From: Lysobacter sp. FW306-1B-D06B
Lineage (GTDB): Bacteria; Pseudomonadota; Gammaproteobacteria; Xanthomonadales; Xanthomonadaceae
Assembly (NCBI RefSeq): GCF_038446665.1
Contig: NZ_CP151802.1
Coordinates: forward strand, 2,976,001-3,040,000
Direction: 5' to 3'
Length of the DNA stretch: 64,000 nucleotides
The notes beneath the pieces are model-generated. The model made no database searches. It saw nothing but the letters and a program-made list of their open reading frames with translations, and was not told where the DNA came from. This document shows, in pieces, positions 23,601-34,481 of this stretch. The position numbers and the translations under genes are program-made. Position 1 is the first letter of the stretch. Every line of letters starts with the position of its first letter.

Positions 23601-24977
23601 TCACGCTCCACCGCTCACATCCCCGTCACGTCGGGCAGCATCGCGAAGCGCGCGCAGGCGATCGAGTTTCTCCTTGAGCTTGATCTCCAGGCCGCGCTCG
23701 ACGGGCTCGTAGTACACGCGTTCGCCCATCGCATCAGGAAAGCCAGTCTGCCCTAGCGCGATGCCGCCTTCCGCGTCGTGGTCGTACTGATAGCCCTTCG
23801 CGTAGCCCAGCTGCTTCATCAGCCGCGTGGGCGCGTTGCGCAGGTGCAGCGGAACCTCCTGTGTCCCGTACGCCTGCACGTCGGCACGCGCGGCGTTGTA
23901 CGCGGCGTACACCGCGTTCGACTTCGCGGTGCTCGCCAGATACACGACGACCTGCGCGAGCGCGAGCTCGCCTTCGGGGCTGCCGAGTCGCTCGAACGTG
24001 TCCCATGCTTCCAGCGCCATCGGCATCGCGCGCGGATCGGCCAATCCGATGTCTTCCACCGCCATGCGCGTGAGACGTCGCGCGAGGTACGCGCGATCGC
24101 AGCCGCCATCGAGCATGCGCGCGAACCAGTACAGCGCGGCATCGGGATTGGAACTGCGCACCGACTTGTGCAGCGCGGAAATCTGGTCGTAGAACTGCTC
24201 GCCGCCTTTGTCGAAGCGGCGCGTGCGGTCGGCCAGCACCTGCGCGAGCGTGGCGGCGGTGATCTCACCGCCCTCGCCTTCGGCCAGTTCCGCCGCGATT
24301 TCCAGCAGCGTGAGCGCGCGGCGCACGTCGCCGTCGGCCGCGTGCGCGATCTCGCCGAGCGCTTCGTCGCTGACGATCAGCCCGCGACCGCCCAGTCCGC
24401 GTTCCTCGTCCTCCAACGCCTGACGCAGCGCGAGGCGGATGTCGTCGGCGGAGACCGCTTCCATCACGTGCACGCGGCAACGTGAGAGCAACGCGGAGTT
24501 GAGTTCGAAGGACGGGTTCTCGGTGGTGGCGCCGACGAACAGGATCGTGCCGCGTTCGATATGCGGCAGGAAGGCATCCTGCTGCGCCTTGTTGAAGCGG
24601 TGCACCTCGTCGACGAACAGCACGGTGTGGTGCCCTTCGGCGAAACGTTGCGCCGCTTCGGCCAGCACCTGGCGCACCTCGGGCAGGCCGGAGAGCACGG
24701 CGGAAATCGCGCGGAAGTCCGCGTCGGCGTACTTGGCCAGCAGCAGCGCGAGGGTGGTCTTGCCGCAGCCCGGCGGCCCCCACAGGATCATCGAATGCAC
24801 GCGCCCGGATTCGATCGCGCGACGCAGCGCCGAGCGCGGCGACAGCAAGCGCCGCTGCCCGACCATGTCGTCCAGCGTGCGAGGGCGCATGCGCTCGGCC
24901 AGCGGCTGCATGCCGCTGCGGTCCACCTGCAGCAGGTCGTCGGAGAGGGAGGAAGTCGAACTCGTGCGCCGGGCCAC
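23601..24977 (-). CDS. rarA: Replication-associated recombination protein A (RarA/MgsA)
   Basis: 458 residues from a GTG at 24977. An ATG at 24911 would drop 22 residues and start just before the conserved QPLAERMRP, so the GTG gives the more usual length, although its ribosome binding site is weak. AAA+ motifs: Walker A GPPGCGKT (~68-75), Walker B VLFVDEVHRF, sensor 1 GATTENPSF, arginine finger LLSRCRV. The C-terminal tetramerisation domain with RRLTRMAVEDIGLADP and the closing YYEPVERGLE is typical. RarA acts at stalled replication forks with RecA, SSB and RecQ. E. coli has the order rarA-lolA-ftsK, kept here apart from one inserted gene. Confidence 0.93.
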   Translation of the reverse strand: MARRTSSTSSLSDDLLQVDRSGMQPLAERMRPRTLDDMVGQRRLLSPRSALRRAIESGRVHSMILWGPPGCGKTTLALLLAKYADADFRAISAVLSGLPEVRQVLAEAAQRFAEGHHTVLFVDEVHRFNKAQQDAFLPHIERGTILFVGATTENPSFELNSALLSRCRVHVMEAVSADDIRLALRQALEDEERGLGGRGLIVSDEALGEIAHAADGDVRRALTLLEIAAELAEGEGGEITAATLAQVLADRTRRFDKGGEQFYDQISALHKSVRSSNPDAALYWFARMLDGGCDRAYLARRLTRMAVEDIGLADPRAMPMALEAWDTFERLGSPEGELALAQVVVYLASTAKSNAVYAAYNAARADVQAYGTQEVPLHLRNAPTRLMKQLGYAKGYQYDHDAEGGIALGQTGFPDAMGERVYYEPVERGLEIKLKEKLDRLRALRDAARRDGDVSGGA

Positions 24978-25075
24978 GGGCGGTCTCGCGGAATATCTGC
25001 GCACACGATACCAACCTGGCGGTCGGCGGATGCGCTCCAGCGTTCGCACGGGGCATTCGACGTTGCGGCGCGTCG

Positions 25076-25148
25076 CCCTCATCCGCCTGCCGGCACCCGC
25101 AGGCGGGAGAAGGGATCGGCTGAGCCCTCTCCCGCTTGCGGGAGAGGG
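25076..25148. repeat. Composite palindromic intergenic repeat (copy 2)
   Basis: 25076-25097 is the exact inverted copy of the 22-bp element at 9329-9350. It is followed by the hairpin CCCTCTCCCGC (25125-25135), loop TT, GCGGGAGAGGG (25138-25148). It lies between rarA and the gene ending at 25171. Confidence 0.75.
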
Positions 25149-25170
25149 GTGAGGGCCAGCGCAGCGAGGA

Positions 25171-25854
25171 TCAGGGCGCGCCCACGCCCGCCACCATGGG
25201 CGCATCGGGGCCGAGCTGGTAATCCATCTGCAACCACTGTCCGTCGCGCCGGTCGTACAGCGCGCGGATGCGCACATCGCTGCTGCCGTCGCGGCCGAAG
25301 TCGGCCAGTCCGCGCGCGTCCATGCCGAGGTAATGCCCGGCCATCTCGATCGTTTCCACGCGGTCCAGTTGCATGCGCACCGATGCGATCCCCATCTCGC
25401 GCTGCAGCGTGTCGGCCATGCGGTCTTCCAGTTGCCGCAGTGCGAGGCTGTCGTTGGGAATGGCGCGCCCGTCACCTCCGACGCCGACCTCCAGTTCCGG
25501 CCAGCCGGCCTGGCCTAGAAAGTCGTCGTAGCGGCTGACGAAGCGGAATCCGATCCAGCCCGTCTCGCCCGGGAATCGCAACCCGCCTTCGCCGCGAATG
25601 AGGCGTTGACGCGCGTCGAGCGGCTCCACCGACAGATCGCCGAACTTCACCTCCACCGCGCGGCCGCCGAAGCGCTCCGCCAGCCCGGCGACCACGGTTC
25701 CGGCGATCGCCTTCTCCATCGCCGTGCGGTCCAGGGCGCGCGCCGGCGGAAGGGCCTGCGTCGCGGCGGGCGCGGTGGCGATGGGTTCGTTCGAGGCAGC
25801 CGGCAGCGACAGCAGGCACAGGCCGAACCACAGCAATGAAGGTCGCAGGGACAC
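25171..25854 (-). CDS. Exported protein of unknown function
   Basis: 227 residues from a GTG with GGAG six bases upstream; the frame runs to 25932 but without a better site. The N-terminus, with a hydrophobic LLWFGLCLLSLPAAS (~6-20), is a signal peptide. The mature part has no motif I recognise. It is a compact alpha/beta sequence with several RYDDF-, MAGHYLGMDARGL- and QWLQMDYQLG-like blocks, resembling periplasmic proteins of unknown function. It lies 97 bases after the lolA stop on the same strand, inserted between genes that are adjacent in many relatives, so a role in envelope maintenance is possible but unproven. Confidence 0.75.
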   Translation of the reverse strand: MSLRPSLLWFGLCLLSLPAASNEPIATAPAATQALPPARALDRTAMEKAIAGTVVAGLAERFGGRAVEVKFGDLSVEPLDARQRLIRGEGGLRFPGETGWIGFRFVSRYDDFLGQAGWPELEVGVGGDGRAIPNDSLALRQLEDRMADTLQREMGIASVRMQLDRVETIEMAGHYLGMDARGLADFGRDGSSDVRIRALYDRRDGQWLQMDYQLGPDAPMVAGVGAP

Positions 25855-25951
25855 GCCAGGCTCCGGCAGCCGGCGAATCCGGCCCGTGCCCTCATGGAAA
25901 CGAAAATGCCTGCCGAAGCAGGCCTTTCGCATCCCGGTGCGGGGGATCGGC

Positions 25952-26578
25952 TTATTCGCCGCCGATCACGTCCACGCCCTTGGGCGGCGTGTAGCGGAAG
26001 GTGTCGCCCGCGAAGGCGGGATTGCGCTTCCAGGCGGTGAACTCGATCTCGGTGCGCTGGCCCAGGTTGTCGACCACGTGCATCTTCACCAGGCCGCTCT
26101 GGCCGAAGCCCAGGCGCGCGCTGCGGAAGGCGGCCTCGGACTCGCGCTTGGGCGCCAGCGACAGCCATTCCAGGCCCTGGTCCATGCCCAGTTCCTTGAC
26201 CACGAACTGCGCGTCCAGCTTGGCCGGATCGATCAGCGCAGCCAGCGGGCTGTTCTGCTCCTCCACGCCCTGCGGACGCACCGTGGCCTGCTGCAGGTCC
26301 GGATCGAACACCCAGACCTTCTTGCCGTCGGCGACGATCAGCTGCGGAAACGGCTTGACGTACTCCCAGCGGAACAGCCTCGGCGCGGACAGCGCGAGGT
26401 TGCCGACGGAGCTTTCCTTGAGCTTGCCCTGCTGATCGAAGACCTGCTGGGTGAACTGGCCGCTCAGGCCCTTCAGGCCCTTGGTGAACGTGTTGAGGTC
26501 GTCGCGCGCGCCGGCCAGCGCGGTCGTCGAGACCAGCGCGAGCGCCAGCACGGCCCCCATGAAACGAACTGCTCGCAT
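25952..26578 (-). CDS. lolA: Outer-membrane lipoprotein carrier protein LolA
   Basis: 208 residues, the normal family length. A signal peptide spans ~1-22 (ALA-G), then the LolA beta-barrel-like fold begins with LNTFTKGLKGLSGQFTQ and contains PRLFRWEYVKPFPQLIVADGKKVWVFDPDLQQ (two blocks, 67-98) and the late LGFGQSGLVKMHVVDNLGQ. LolA takes lipoproteins from LolCDE in the inner membrane and hands them to LolB. GGAG precedes the ATG by eight bases. It follows ftsK after 90 bases, as in other gammaproteobacteria, and is probably co-transcribed with it. Confidence 0.95.
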   Translation of the reverse strand: MRAVRFMGAVLALALVSTTALAGARDDLNTFTKGLKGLSGQFTQQVFDQQGKLKESSVGNLALSAPRLFRWEYVKPFPQLIVADGKKVWVFDPDLQQATVRPQGVEEQNSPLAALIDPAKLDAQFVVKELGMDQGLEWLSLAPKRESEAAFRSARLGFGQSGLVKMHVVDNLGQRTEIEFTAWKRNPAFAGDTFRYTPPKGVDVIGGE

Positions 26579-26668
26579 GCGGAAAACTCCGGAATCCACG
26601 ATTGCCGGCGAGTGTGCCGGCGGTTGTCTGAACAGGCCTCGACGCCGCGGCGGCGGCCGCGGCGAGAT

Positions 26669-29026
26669 TCATTTCGGCGGCGGCGGTGCCAGCACCGAGC
26701 GGTCGCCGTTGTGCTCCGGCGGCGTCACCACGCCCGCGGCTTCCATCGCCTCGATCAGGCGCGCGGCGCGGTTGTAGCCGATCTTCAGGCGACGCTGCAC
26801 ACCGGAGATCGACGCACGGCGCGTCTCGGTGACGATGCGCACGGCCTCGTCGTAAAGCGGGTCGGATTCGTCGCCGCCACCGCCGCCGCTTTCCGGCAGG
26901 CCGGTCGCGCCGACGACGACGCCATCGCCCATCGTCTGCACTTCGTCCAGCACGCCCTCGATGTAGTCCGGGCCGCCGCCGACCTGCTTGAGGTGCTCCA
27001 CGACGCGGTGCACTTCCTCGTCGGACACGAAGGCACCGTGCACGCGCTCGGGCATCGCCGTGCCCGGCGGCAGGTACAGCATGTCGCCGTGGCCGAGCAG
27101 CGTCTCGGCGCCGGACTGGTCGAGGATGGTGCGCGAGTCGATCTTGCTCGACACCTGGAACGCGATGCGCGTGGGAATGTTGGCCTTGATCAGGCCGGTG
27201 ATGACGTCCACCGACGGACGCTGCGTGGCCAGGATCAGGTGGATGCCGGCGGCGCGCGCCTTCTGCGCCAGGCGGGCGATGAGTTCTTCCACCTTCTTGC
27301 CGACGATCATCATCATGTCGGCGAATTCGTCGATGAAGATGACGATGAACGGCAGCGTTTCCAGCGGACGCGGCCCCTCGCCCAGTTCGGCGTTGGGCTT
27401 GAACAGCGGGTCCATCATCGGCTGGCCGGCGGCGATGGCGTCGTTCACCTTCTTGTTGAAGCCGGCCAGGTTGCGCACGCCCACGGCCGACATCAGCTTG
27501 TAGCGGCGCTCCATCTCGGCCACGCACCAGCGCAGGCCGTTGGCGGCTTCCTTCATGTCGGTGACGACCGGCGCCAGCAGGTGCGGAATGCCCTGGTAGA
27601 CGGACAGTTCCAGCATCTTCGGGTCGATCATCAGCATCCGCAGGTCTTTCGCGGAGGCCTTGTAGAGCAGCGACAGCACCATCGCGTTGACCGCGACCGA
27701 CTTACCCGAACCGGTGGTGCCCGCGACCAGCAGGTGCGGCATGCGCGCCAGATCGGCCACCGTCGGACGGCCGGCGATGTCCTTGCCCAGCGCCAGCGTG
27801 AGCGGGCTGGTGGACTTGTCGTATTCCTTCGAGCGCAGCAGCTCGGACAGGAAGATCATCTCGCGCGAGGTGTTCGGCGTTTCCAGGCCGATCACGGACT
27901 TGCCCGGGATCACGTCGACCACGCGCACCGACTTCACCGACAGCCCGCGCGCGATGTCCTTGTCGAGCGTGCTGATCTGGCTGACCTTGATGCCCGGCGC
28001 CGGCTCCAGCTCGAAGCGCGTGATGACCGGGCCCGGATAGGCGCCGACCACCTGCGCATCGATGCGGAAGTCCTTGAGCTTGAATTCGATCTGGCGCGAC
28101 AGCGTTTCGAGCGTTTCCTCGCTGTAGCCCTTGGGCTGCGGCTTGGGGTCGTCGAGTAGCGCCAGCGGCGGAATGCCGGTGCCGTCGCCGGTGTGGAACA
28201 GCGGAATCTGCGTCTCGCGCTTGGCGCGGTCGCTTTTCTCTACGACGGCGGCCGGCGGCGGCGGTTCGATCTTCACCGGCTCGCGCTTGGCGCGCAGCTG
28301 GGTGTCGGCCTTGCGGGCTTCCTCGCGCTCCTCGCGGAAGGCGCGCGTCTGCTGCCACTCGGTCGCCTGCTTCTCGCCCTGGCGGAACAGCTTGCTCACC
28401 GTCGGACCGAGCGCGAGCACCCACTGCCCGATCTTGTCCATCACCGCGAACCACGAAAGCCCGGTCGCCAGCGTCACCGACACCAGCAGCAGCGCGAGCA
28501 GGAACAGGTTGCCGCCCACCGGACCGAAGCCGCTGTAGAGCGACTTGCCGACGAGCTGGCCAAGGATGCCGCCGGCGCGCGCGGAGAACGCTTCGGCATG
28601 GCCAACGCGCAGCTCCAGCAGGCCCGTGGCCGAAACGAGGAAGCCGACGATGCCGACCAGCCGCAGCGCCGGACCGAAGTCCGCGTCGCCATCGCCGTCG
28701 CTGTCCATGCCGAACAACGCGATCCACGCGATCGCGCCGAGCATGATCGGCAGCAGGAACGCGACGTAGCCGCACAGATACAGCAGCACGTCCGCCGTCC
28801 AGGCACCCACGCGCCCGCCGACGTTGTGCAGCGGCGCGGTCACGCTGCCCGAATGCGACCAACCCGGATCCTGCGTCGAGAACGTGACCAGGCTCGCCAG
28901 CAGATACAGCAGCAGCGGCGCGATCAGGATCAGCGCGATGTCGCGCATCAGCCGCTGCTTGCGCGGCGACGGCGGCAGCTTCTCGGCCTTGAGCTTCTTT
29001 CGACTGGCTGCGGACGCTTGCGCCAC
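26669..29026 (-). CDS. ftsK: DNA translocase FtsK
   Basis: 785 residues from a GTG at 29026; upstream codons to 29119 lack a start signal. The N-terminus has a Lys/Arg-rich lead and four membrane helices (~25-190). A fairly short Arg/Lys/Glu-rich linker follows. The RecA-like motor has Walker A GTTGSGKS (~400) and Walker [14 protein letters not shown] (~525). The C-terminal gamma winged helix ([41 protein letters not shown]) reads polar KOPS sites. FtsK tethers the septum, pumps DNA and activates XerCD at dif. An acidic/Gly spacer precedes the gamma domain. Position between ald and lolA follows the E. coli order except for the ald gene. Confidence 0.95.
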   Translation of the reverse strand: MAQASAASRKKLKAEKLPPSPRKQRLMRDIALILIAPLLLYLLASLVTFSTQDPGWSHSGSVTAPLHNVGGRVGAWTADVLLYLCGYVAFLLPIMLGAIAWIALFGMDSDGDGDADFGPALRLVGIVGFLVSATGLLELRVGHAEAFSARAGGILGQLVGKSLYSGFGPVGGNLFLLALLLVSVTLATGLSWFAVMDKIGQWVLALGPTVSKLFRQGEKQATEWQQTRAFREEREEARKADTQLRAKREPVKIEPPPPAAVVEKSDRAKRETQIPLFHTGDGTGIPPLALLDDPKPQPKGYSEETLETLSRQIEFKLKDFRIDAQVVGAYPGPVITRFELEPAPGIKVSQISTLDKDIARGLSVKSVRVVDVIPGKSVIGLETPNTSREMIFLSELLRSKEYDKSTSPLTLALGKDIAGRPTVADLARMPHLLVAGTTGSGKSVAVNAMVLSLLYKASAKDLRMLMIDPKMLELSVYQGIPHLLAPVVTDMKEAANGLRWCVAEMERRYKLMSAVGVRNLAGFNKKVNDAIAAGQPMMDPLFKPNAELGEGPRPLETLPFIVIFIDEFADMMMIVGKKVEELIARLAQKARAAGIHLILATQRPSVDVITGLIKANIPTRIAFQVSSKIDSRTILDQSGAETLLGHGDMLYLPPGTAMPERVHGAFVSDEEVHRVVEHLKQVGGGPDYIEGVLDEVQTMGDGVVVGATGLPESGGGGGDESDPLYDEAVRIVTETRRASISGVQRRLKIGYNRAARLIEAMEAAGVVTPPEHNGDRSVLAPPPPK

Positions 29027-29173
29027 CGTGATGTTCTGCCTCAAATGGATTGCGTTAGTTGTTGAATATACGACAGAAGCGGCGGATTCGTGATTTGGGA
29101 TTGGAGATTCGCTCCCCAACCCTCGTTACGCCTCCCGACCGGTCGAAGCCACGGCTTCGGGTGCCAAACGGAC

Positions 29174-29206
29174 GGAGCCCGGGCGACCCATGGCCGCCCG
29201 GGCTCC
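29174..29206. terminator. 12-bp perfect hairpin between ald and ftsK
   Basis: GGAGCCCGGGCG and CGCCCGGGCTCC flank the loop ACCCATGGC. It lies 74 bases past the ald stop and about 150 bases ahead of ftsK, so it probably ends ald transcription. There is no T-tract on the minus strand, so it could equally be a dispersed palindrome. The flanking gap (29027-29279) also carries GGGATTGG/GAATCCCG-like short repeats. Confidence 0.55.
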
Positions 29207-29279
29207 TTGATTGTAGTTCGGGACTCCCCGGGTGCGGCGGGACCCACTCCTGCGAATCCCGTCTCCCGAATCCCGGCTT

Positions 29280-30350
29280 TTAGACCTTCATGTCCTGCAG
29301 CGCCGGGTGGACGATCTTGCCGCCCTCGACGTTGATGCCGCGCACCAGCGCCTGGTTCTGGCGCCACGAGTCGCCCGAGGCCAGCTTGTTGACCCACGGC
29401 AGGATCGCCGCGCAGATCGCCTGCGAGCTGGTCTGCGGCACGGCGCCGGGCATGTTGGTCACGCAGAAGTGGGTCACGCCCTCTTCGACGTAGGTCGGCT
29501 CCTTCCAGGTGGTCGGGCGCGAGGTTTCGAAGCAACCGCCCTGGTCGATCGAGATGTCGACCAGCACGCTGCCGGCTTCCATGCCCTTGAGCATTTCGCG
29601 GTTCATGACGTGCGGGGCCTTGGCGCCGGTGACCAGCACCGCGCCGACGACGAGGTCGGCCGAGGCCACTTCGCGCGCGACGACGTCGGCGTACGGGTAC
29701 AGCGCGGTGACGTTGTTGCCCAGGCGCATCATTTCGTCCATGCGGTCCTGGCGCATTTCGAACACCACGACATTCGAGCCGCCCGCCGCGGCCAGCTGCG
29801 CCGACGCGCTGCCGGCCTTGCCCGCGCCGAAGACCACGACCTTGCCGCGCTCGGTCGACGGCAGGCCGCCGAGCAGCTTGCCCTTGCCGCCTTCGGGCTG
29901 GTGCAGCAGGTGCGTGCCGACCTGCACCGCGATCTTGCCGGCGATGACCGACATCGGCGCCAGCAGCGGCAGGTCGCCGTTGGGCAGCTCGACGGTCTCG
30001 AAGGCGACGCCGGTCAGGCCGATGTCGAGCAACTGGCGGGTGAGCTTGGGCTCGGCGGCCAGGTGCAGGTAGCAGAACAGCAGGTGGTCTTTGCGCAGAT
30101 GGGCGAGATCGCCGGCGATCGGCTCCTTCACCTTCACGATCAGCTCGCCCTTCTCGTACAGCGCGGCCGCGTCGGGCGCGATCTTCACGCCGAGCTGGGT
30201 GTACTGCTCGTCCTTGAAGCCCGACTTGATGCCGGCATCCTTTTCGATCCAGACCTCGTGGCCGCGCTTGACCAGGTCGCCGGCCGCAGCCGGAACGAGC
30301 GCTACGCGCCCTTCGAGGGTCTTGGTTTCCTTGGGAACGCCGATCCGCAT
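29280..30350 (-). CDS. ald: Alanine dehydrogenase
   Basis: 356 residues; the family is usually about 360-375. MRIGVPKETKTLEGRVAL opens it, followed by substrate-binding Lys in VKVKEP (~73) and the catalytic His in CYLHLAAEP (~94), a Rossmann glycine motif FGAGKAGSASAQ (~172) and the Asp of VDISIDQGG (~268). The enzyme interconverts L-alanine and pyruvate plus ammonia with NAD. Start at the conserved MRIG; the open frame upstream to 30431 is not homologous in character. In E. coli the gene at this place is lrp, whose relatives often regulate ald; no lrp is present here. A divergent trxB lies 311 bases away. Confidence 0.94.
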   Translation of the reverse strand: MRIGVPKETKTLEGRVALVPAAAGDLVKRGHEVWIEKDAGIKSGFKDEQYTQLGVKIAPDAAALYEKGELIVKVKEPIAGDLAHLRKDHLLFCYLHLAAEPKLTRQLLDIGLTGVAFETVELPNGDLPLLAPMSVIAGKIAVQVGTHLLHQPEGGKGKLLGGLPSTERGKVVVFGAGKAGSASAQLAAAGGSNVVVFEMRQDRMDEMMRLGNNVTALYPYADVVAREVASADLVVGAVLVTGAKAPHVMNREMLKGMEAGSVLVDISIDQGGCFETSRPTTWKEPTYVEEGVTHFCVTNMPGAVPQTSSQAICAAILPWVNKLASGDSWRQNQALVRGINVEGGKIVHPALQDMKV

Positions 30351-31614
<1,264 letters not shown>

Positions 31615-31615
<1 letters not shown>

Positions 31616-32079
31616 TGCACGAAGTCGTGGAGCGCACGCTCGATATCCGTCCGCATCTGCAGGAGCAGCTGGACGAAGACGACCTGGCGCGCATCCACGA
31701 CTTCCTCGCCCGCGAGTCCTACTGGGCCGCGGGCATTCCGCTGGACACGCTGCGCCGCGCACTGGCGAATTCGGTCTGCTACGGCGGCTACATCGACGGC
31801 CGCCTCGTTGCCTTCGCGCGCGCGATCAGCGACCGCGCGACGTTCGCTTATCTCGCGGATGTCTTCGTACTCGAACCGTTCCGTGGCCGCGGCCACGGCC
31901 GCGCGCTGGTCGCTGCACTGATGGCCGACGACGCGCTGCAGGGCCTGCGCCGCTGGCACCTGGTCACGCGCGACATGCAGGGGCTCTACGCCGGTCTGGG
32001 CTTCACCGGCCTGACGCAGCCCGAACGCCACATGCAGCGACACGACCCCGACGTCTATCGCGGCCAGTCCGGCGGTTGA
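31615..32079 (+). CDS. GNAT-family N-acetyltransferase
   Basis: 154 residues with a single GNAT domain. The acetyl-CoA pyrophosphate loop (motif A) is VFVLEPFRGRGHGRALVAAL (about 83-102), matching Q/RxxGxG/A. The start overlaps the trxB stop by one base. The substrate is unknown; its coupling to trxB and the two downstream genes suggests a shared operon ending in aat. Confidence 0.86.
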
Positions 32080-32082
32080 GCG

Positions 32083-33246
32083 ATGGTGAAGGTGCGCATC
32101 CTGGAATCGCTGGCGGAGGTTTCCTCCGCGCAGTGGGACGCGCTGCACGACGGCGCCAATCCCTTCGTCGCGCACGCCTTCCTGCACGGCCTGGAAGAGC
32201 ACGACTGCCTGCGCGCGAAATGGGGCTGGCGCGCGCAGCATCTGACGTTGTGGGAAGACGATGAACTGATCGCCGCCGCACCGGCGTATCTGAAAGAGAA
32301 CTCGCACGGCGAGTTCGTGTTCGACCACGCCTGGGCGCACGCGTACGACCGCGCCGGACTGGCGTACTTTCCGAAATGGCTGTGCGCCGTGCCCTACTCG
32401 CCCGTCACCGGGCCGCGCCTGCTCGCACGTACGCCGCAGCGACGGCGAATGCTGACCGAGCGGATGGCCGCGTTGTGCGCAAGCAACGGGTTGTCGTCGG
32501 CGCACGTGAATTTCCACCGGCGTGATGAAGACGCCGATTTCGGCGACGACTGGCTGCAGCGCCTGGATCTGCAATACCACTGGCGCAACGACCGCGGCTG
32601 GCGCGACTTCGACGATTACCTCGCGGCCTTCGATCACAAACACCGCAAGAACATCCGCCAGGAACGCGCGAAGGTCGCGCGGGCCGGTATCACGTTCCGC
32701 ATAGTCGACGGCACGCAGGCCAGTGACGACGAGCTGGCGACGATGCACGGCTTCTACCTTCAGACCTTCGCCGAGTACGGCAACCACCCGGCGATCACGC
32801 TGGAGTTCCTGCATCACCTCGCCCGCACGATGCCGCAGGCGCTGGTCATCGTCCTGGCGATGCGCGCCGATCGCCCGATCGCCGGGGCCTTGTGCATGCG
32901 CGGCGGCGACGCGCTGTACGGTCGCTACTGGGGTGCCAGCGAGATGGCGCCGGGACTGCATTTCGAGACCTGTTATTACCAGGGCATCGACTACTGCCTG
33001 CGCGAAGGCCTCACGTGTTTCGAACCCGGCGCACAGGGCGAGCACAAGCTGGCGCGGGGCTTCCTGCCCACGTTCGTGCGCAGCCGCCATTGGGTCGCGC
33101 ACGACGACTTCCGCGACGCGCTGCGCGACTGGTGTGCCCAGGAGGCCGAGTCCGTCCGCGCTTATGCGAGCACGCTCGCGCGGCATTCGCCCTTCAAGGC
33201 GGACGCGGGCGCGGCACAGGGCGATGCGCCATCATCCCCGGCGTGA
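32083..33246 (+). CDS. COG3146-type GNAT-like (FemAB-related) protein
   Basis: 387 residues. The sequence matches the DUF482/COG3146 family (putative peptidoglycan-recognition or biosynthesis acetyltransferase-like proteins): NPFVAHAFLHGLEEHDCLRA near the start, PYSPVTGPRLL, HVNFHRRDED, KHRKNIRQER (~185), and the signature GRYWGASE...LHFETCYYQGI (~280-300) with FEPGAQGEHKLARGF. No catalytic role is established for the family; the fold resembles FemABX aminoacyl transferases. It begins 3 bases after the GNAT stop and overlaps aat by 4 bases (GTGA). In Xanthomonadaceae this neighbour pair is common. Confidence 0.85.
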   Translation: MVKVRILESLAEVSSAQWDALHDGANPFVAHAFLHGLEEHDCLRAKWGWRAQHLTLWEDDELIAAAPAYLKENSHGEFVFDHAWAHAYDRAGLAYFPKWLCAVPYSPVTGPRLLARTPQRRRMLTERMAALCASNGLSSAHVNFHRRDEDADFGDDWLQRLDLQYHWRNDRGWRDFDDYLAAFDHKHRKNIRQERAKVARAGITFRIVDGTQASDDELATMHGFYLQTFAEYGNHPAITLEFLHHLARTMPQALVIVLAMRADRPIAGALCMRGGDALYGRYWGASEMAPGLHFETCYYQGIDYCLREGLTCFEPGAQGEHKLARGFLPTFVRSRHWVAHDDFRDALRDWCAQEAESVRAYASTLARHSPFKADAGAAQGDAPSSPA

Positions 33247-34013
33247 GCACCCTGCCCGCCCTGCTGCCGTCCGAGCCCGACGCGCCGTTCCCGCCGGTCG
33301 AAGACGCCCTGCGCCAGCCCGACGGGTTGCTCGCCGTGGGCGGCGACCTGACGCCGACACGCCTGCTCAACGCGTATCGCCACGGGATCTTCCCCTGGTA
33401 CTCGCAGGGGCAGCCGATCCTGTGGTGGAGCCCGGACCCGCGCACGGTGTTCGCGACCGACGCCGTGAGGCTGTCGTTCAGGTTTCGCCGCAGCCTGCGT
33501 CGCTCGCACTGGGACGTCCGCGCCGACACCGCCTTCGCGCAGGTCATCCGCGCATGCGCAGACACGTCACGCCCAGGCCAGCGCGGCACGTGGATCACGC
33601 CGGAGATGCGCGCGGCCTATGAGCGCATGCACGCGCTCGGTCATGCGCATTCGATCGAGGTCTTCGACGGCGACCGGCTCGTCGGCGGGATCTACGGCAT
33701 GGCGATAGGCCGGATGTTCTTCGGCGAGAGCATGTTCAGCGCGGAATCCGGCGGATCCAAGGTCGCCCTCGCCGCCCTGGCCTGGCACCTGCGCGACTGG
33801 GGCTGGCCACTGATCGATGCCCAGGTGGAGAACGACCACCTGCTCAGCCTGGGAGCGCAGTGCTGGCCCAGACCGCGGTTCGTCGCGGCTGTCGCGGAAC
33901 TGACCCAAATGCCCGGCACCGTAGGGACCTGGTCGGAGCGGGTCGGGCACTGGCCGGCCTCGCGGCTGGCGGCCCCCGCAAGGCCCTCAGGGCCGGTTCC
34001 AGCGGACCCTTAA
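33243..34013 (+). CDS. aat: Leucyl/phenylalanyl-tRNA-protein transferase
   Basis: 256 residues from a GTG that overlaps the previous stop. Signature blocks are all present: [24 protein letters not shown] (~29-52), [11 protein letters not shown] (~60), [12 protein letters not shown] (~118), [19 protein letters not shown] (~148-166) and [16 protein letters not shown] (~187). The enzyme adds Leu or Phe from charged tRNA to proteins with N-terminal Arg or Lys, creating N-degrons for ClpS-ClpAP. clpA and clpS are encoded 2-5 kb downstream. The last ~15 residues are a Pro/Ala-rich tail beyond the usual end. Confidence 0.95.
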   Translation: MSTLPALLPSEPDAPFPPVEDALRQPDGLLAVGGDLTPTRLLNAYRHGIFPWYSQGQPILWWSPDPRTVFATDAVRLSFRFRRSLRRSHWDVRADTAFAQVIRACADTSRPGQRGTWITPEMRAAYERMHALGHAHSIEVFDGDRLVGGIYGMAIGRMFFGESMFSAESGGSKVALAALAWHLRDWGWPLIDAQVENDHLLSLGAQCWPRPRFVAAVAELTQMPGTVGTWSERVGHWPASRLAAPARPSGPVPADP

Positions 34014-34114
34014 CCGATTTTTTGCACGAACGCCACCGGCATGGCAAAATGCGGGGCTTCGTTGACCGTTCCCGATCCCGGGGCGGCACCACGACCCCAC
34101 ACTCCAGGAACCAC

Positions 34115-34333
34115 ATGGCAAAAGATGACGTGATCGAATTCGAGGGCACGGTGGCGGAAACCCTTCCGAACACCATGTTCCGGGTGCGCCTCGAAAACGG
34201 GCACGAGATCATTGCCCACATCTCCGGTCGCATGCGCAAGAACTACATCCGCATTCTGACCGGCGACAAGGTGAAGGTCGAAATGACCCCGTACGACCTG
34301 ACCAAGGGTCGTATCACTTACCGCATGAAGTGA
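34115..34333 (+). CDS. infA: Translation initiation factor IF-1
   Basis: 72 residues, the exact family length, as an S1/OB-fold protein: [39 protein letters not shown] and the closing [15 protein letters not shown]-1 binds the ribosomal A site on the 30S subunit and helps IF-2 and IF-3. AGGAA precedes the ATG. A strong hairpin terminator follows 45 bases after the stop. The position after aat matches E. coli. Confidence 0.98.
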   Translation: MAKDDVIEFEGTVAETLPNTMFRVRLENGHEIIAHISGRMRKNYIRILTGDKVKVEMTPYDLTKGRITYRMK

Positions 34334-34378
34334 TTCCCGGCGAATCCACTTCATAAAATTGCGGTAACTGTTTGACTG

Positions 34379-34408
34379 GAAAGCGGCCCATGGCCGCTTT
34401 CTTCGTTT
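34379..34408 (+). terminator. Rho-independent terminator of infA
   Basis: GAAAGCGGCC, loop CAT, GGCCGCTTTC: a perfect 10-bp stem followed by TTCGTTT. Right position for ending infA. Confidence 0.8.
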
Positions 34409-34481
34409 CCGGGTGACCGTGCCGCCCGACATCCCGCGTTGTTCCCCAGAACCGGCCACCGGCCGCTTTCGGGACACCGCC

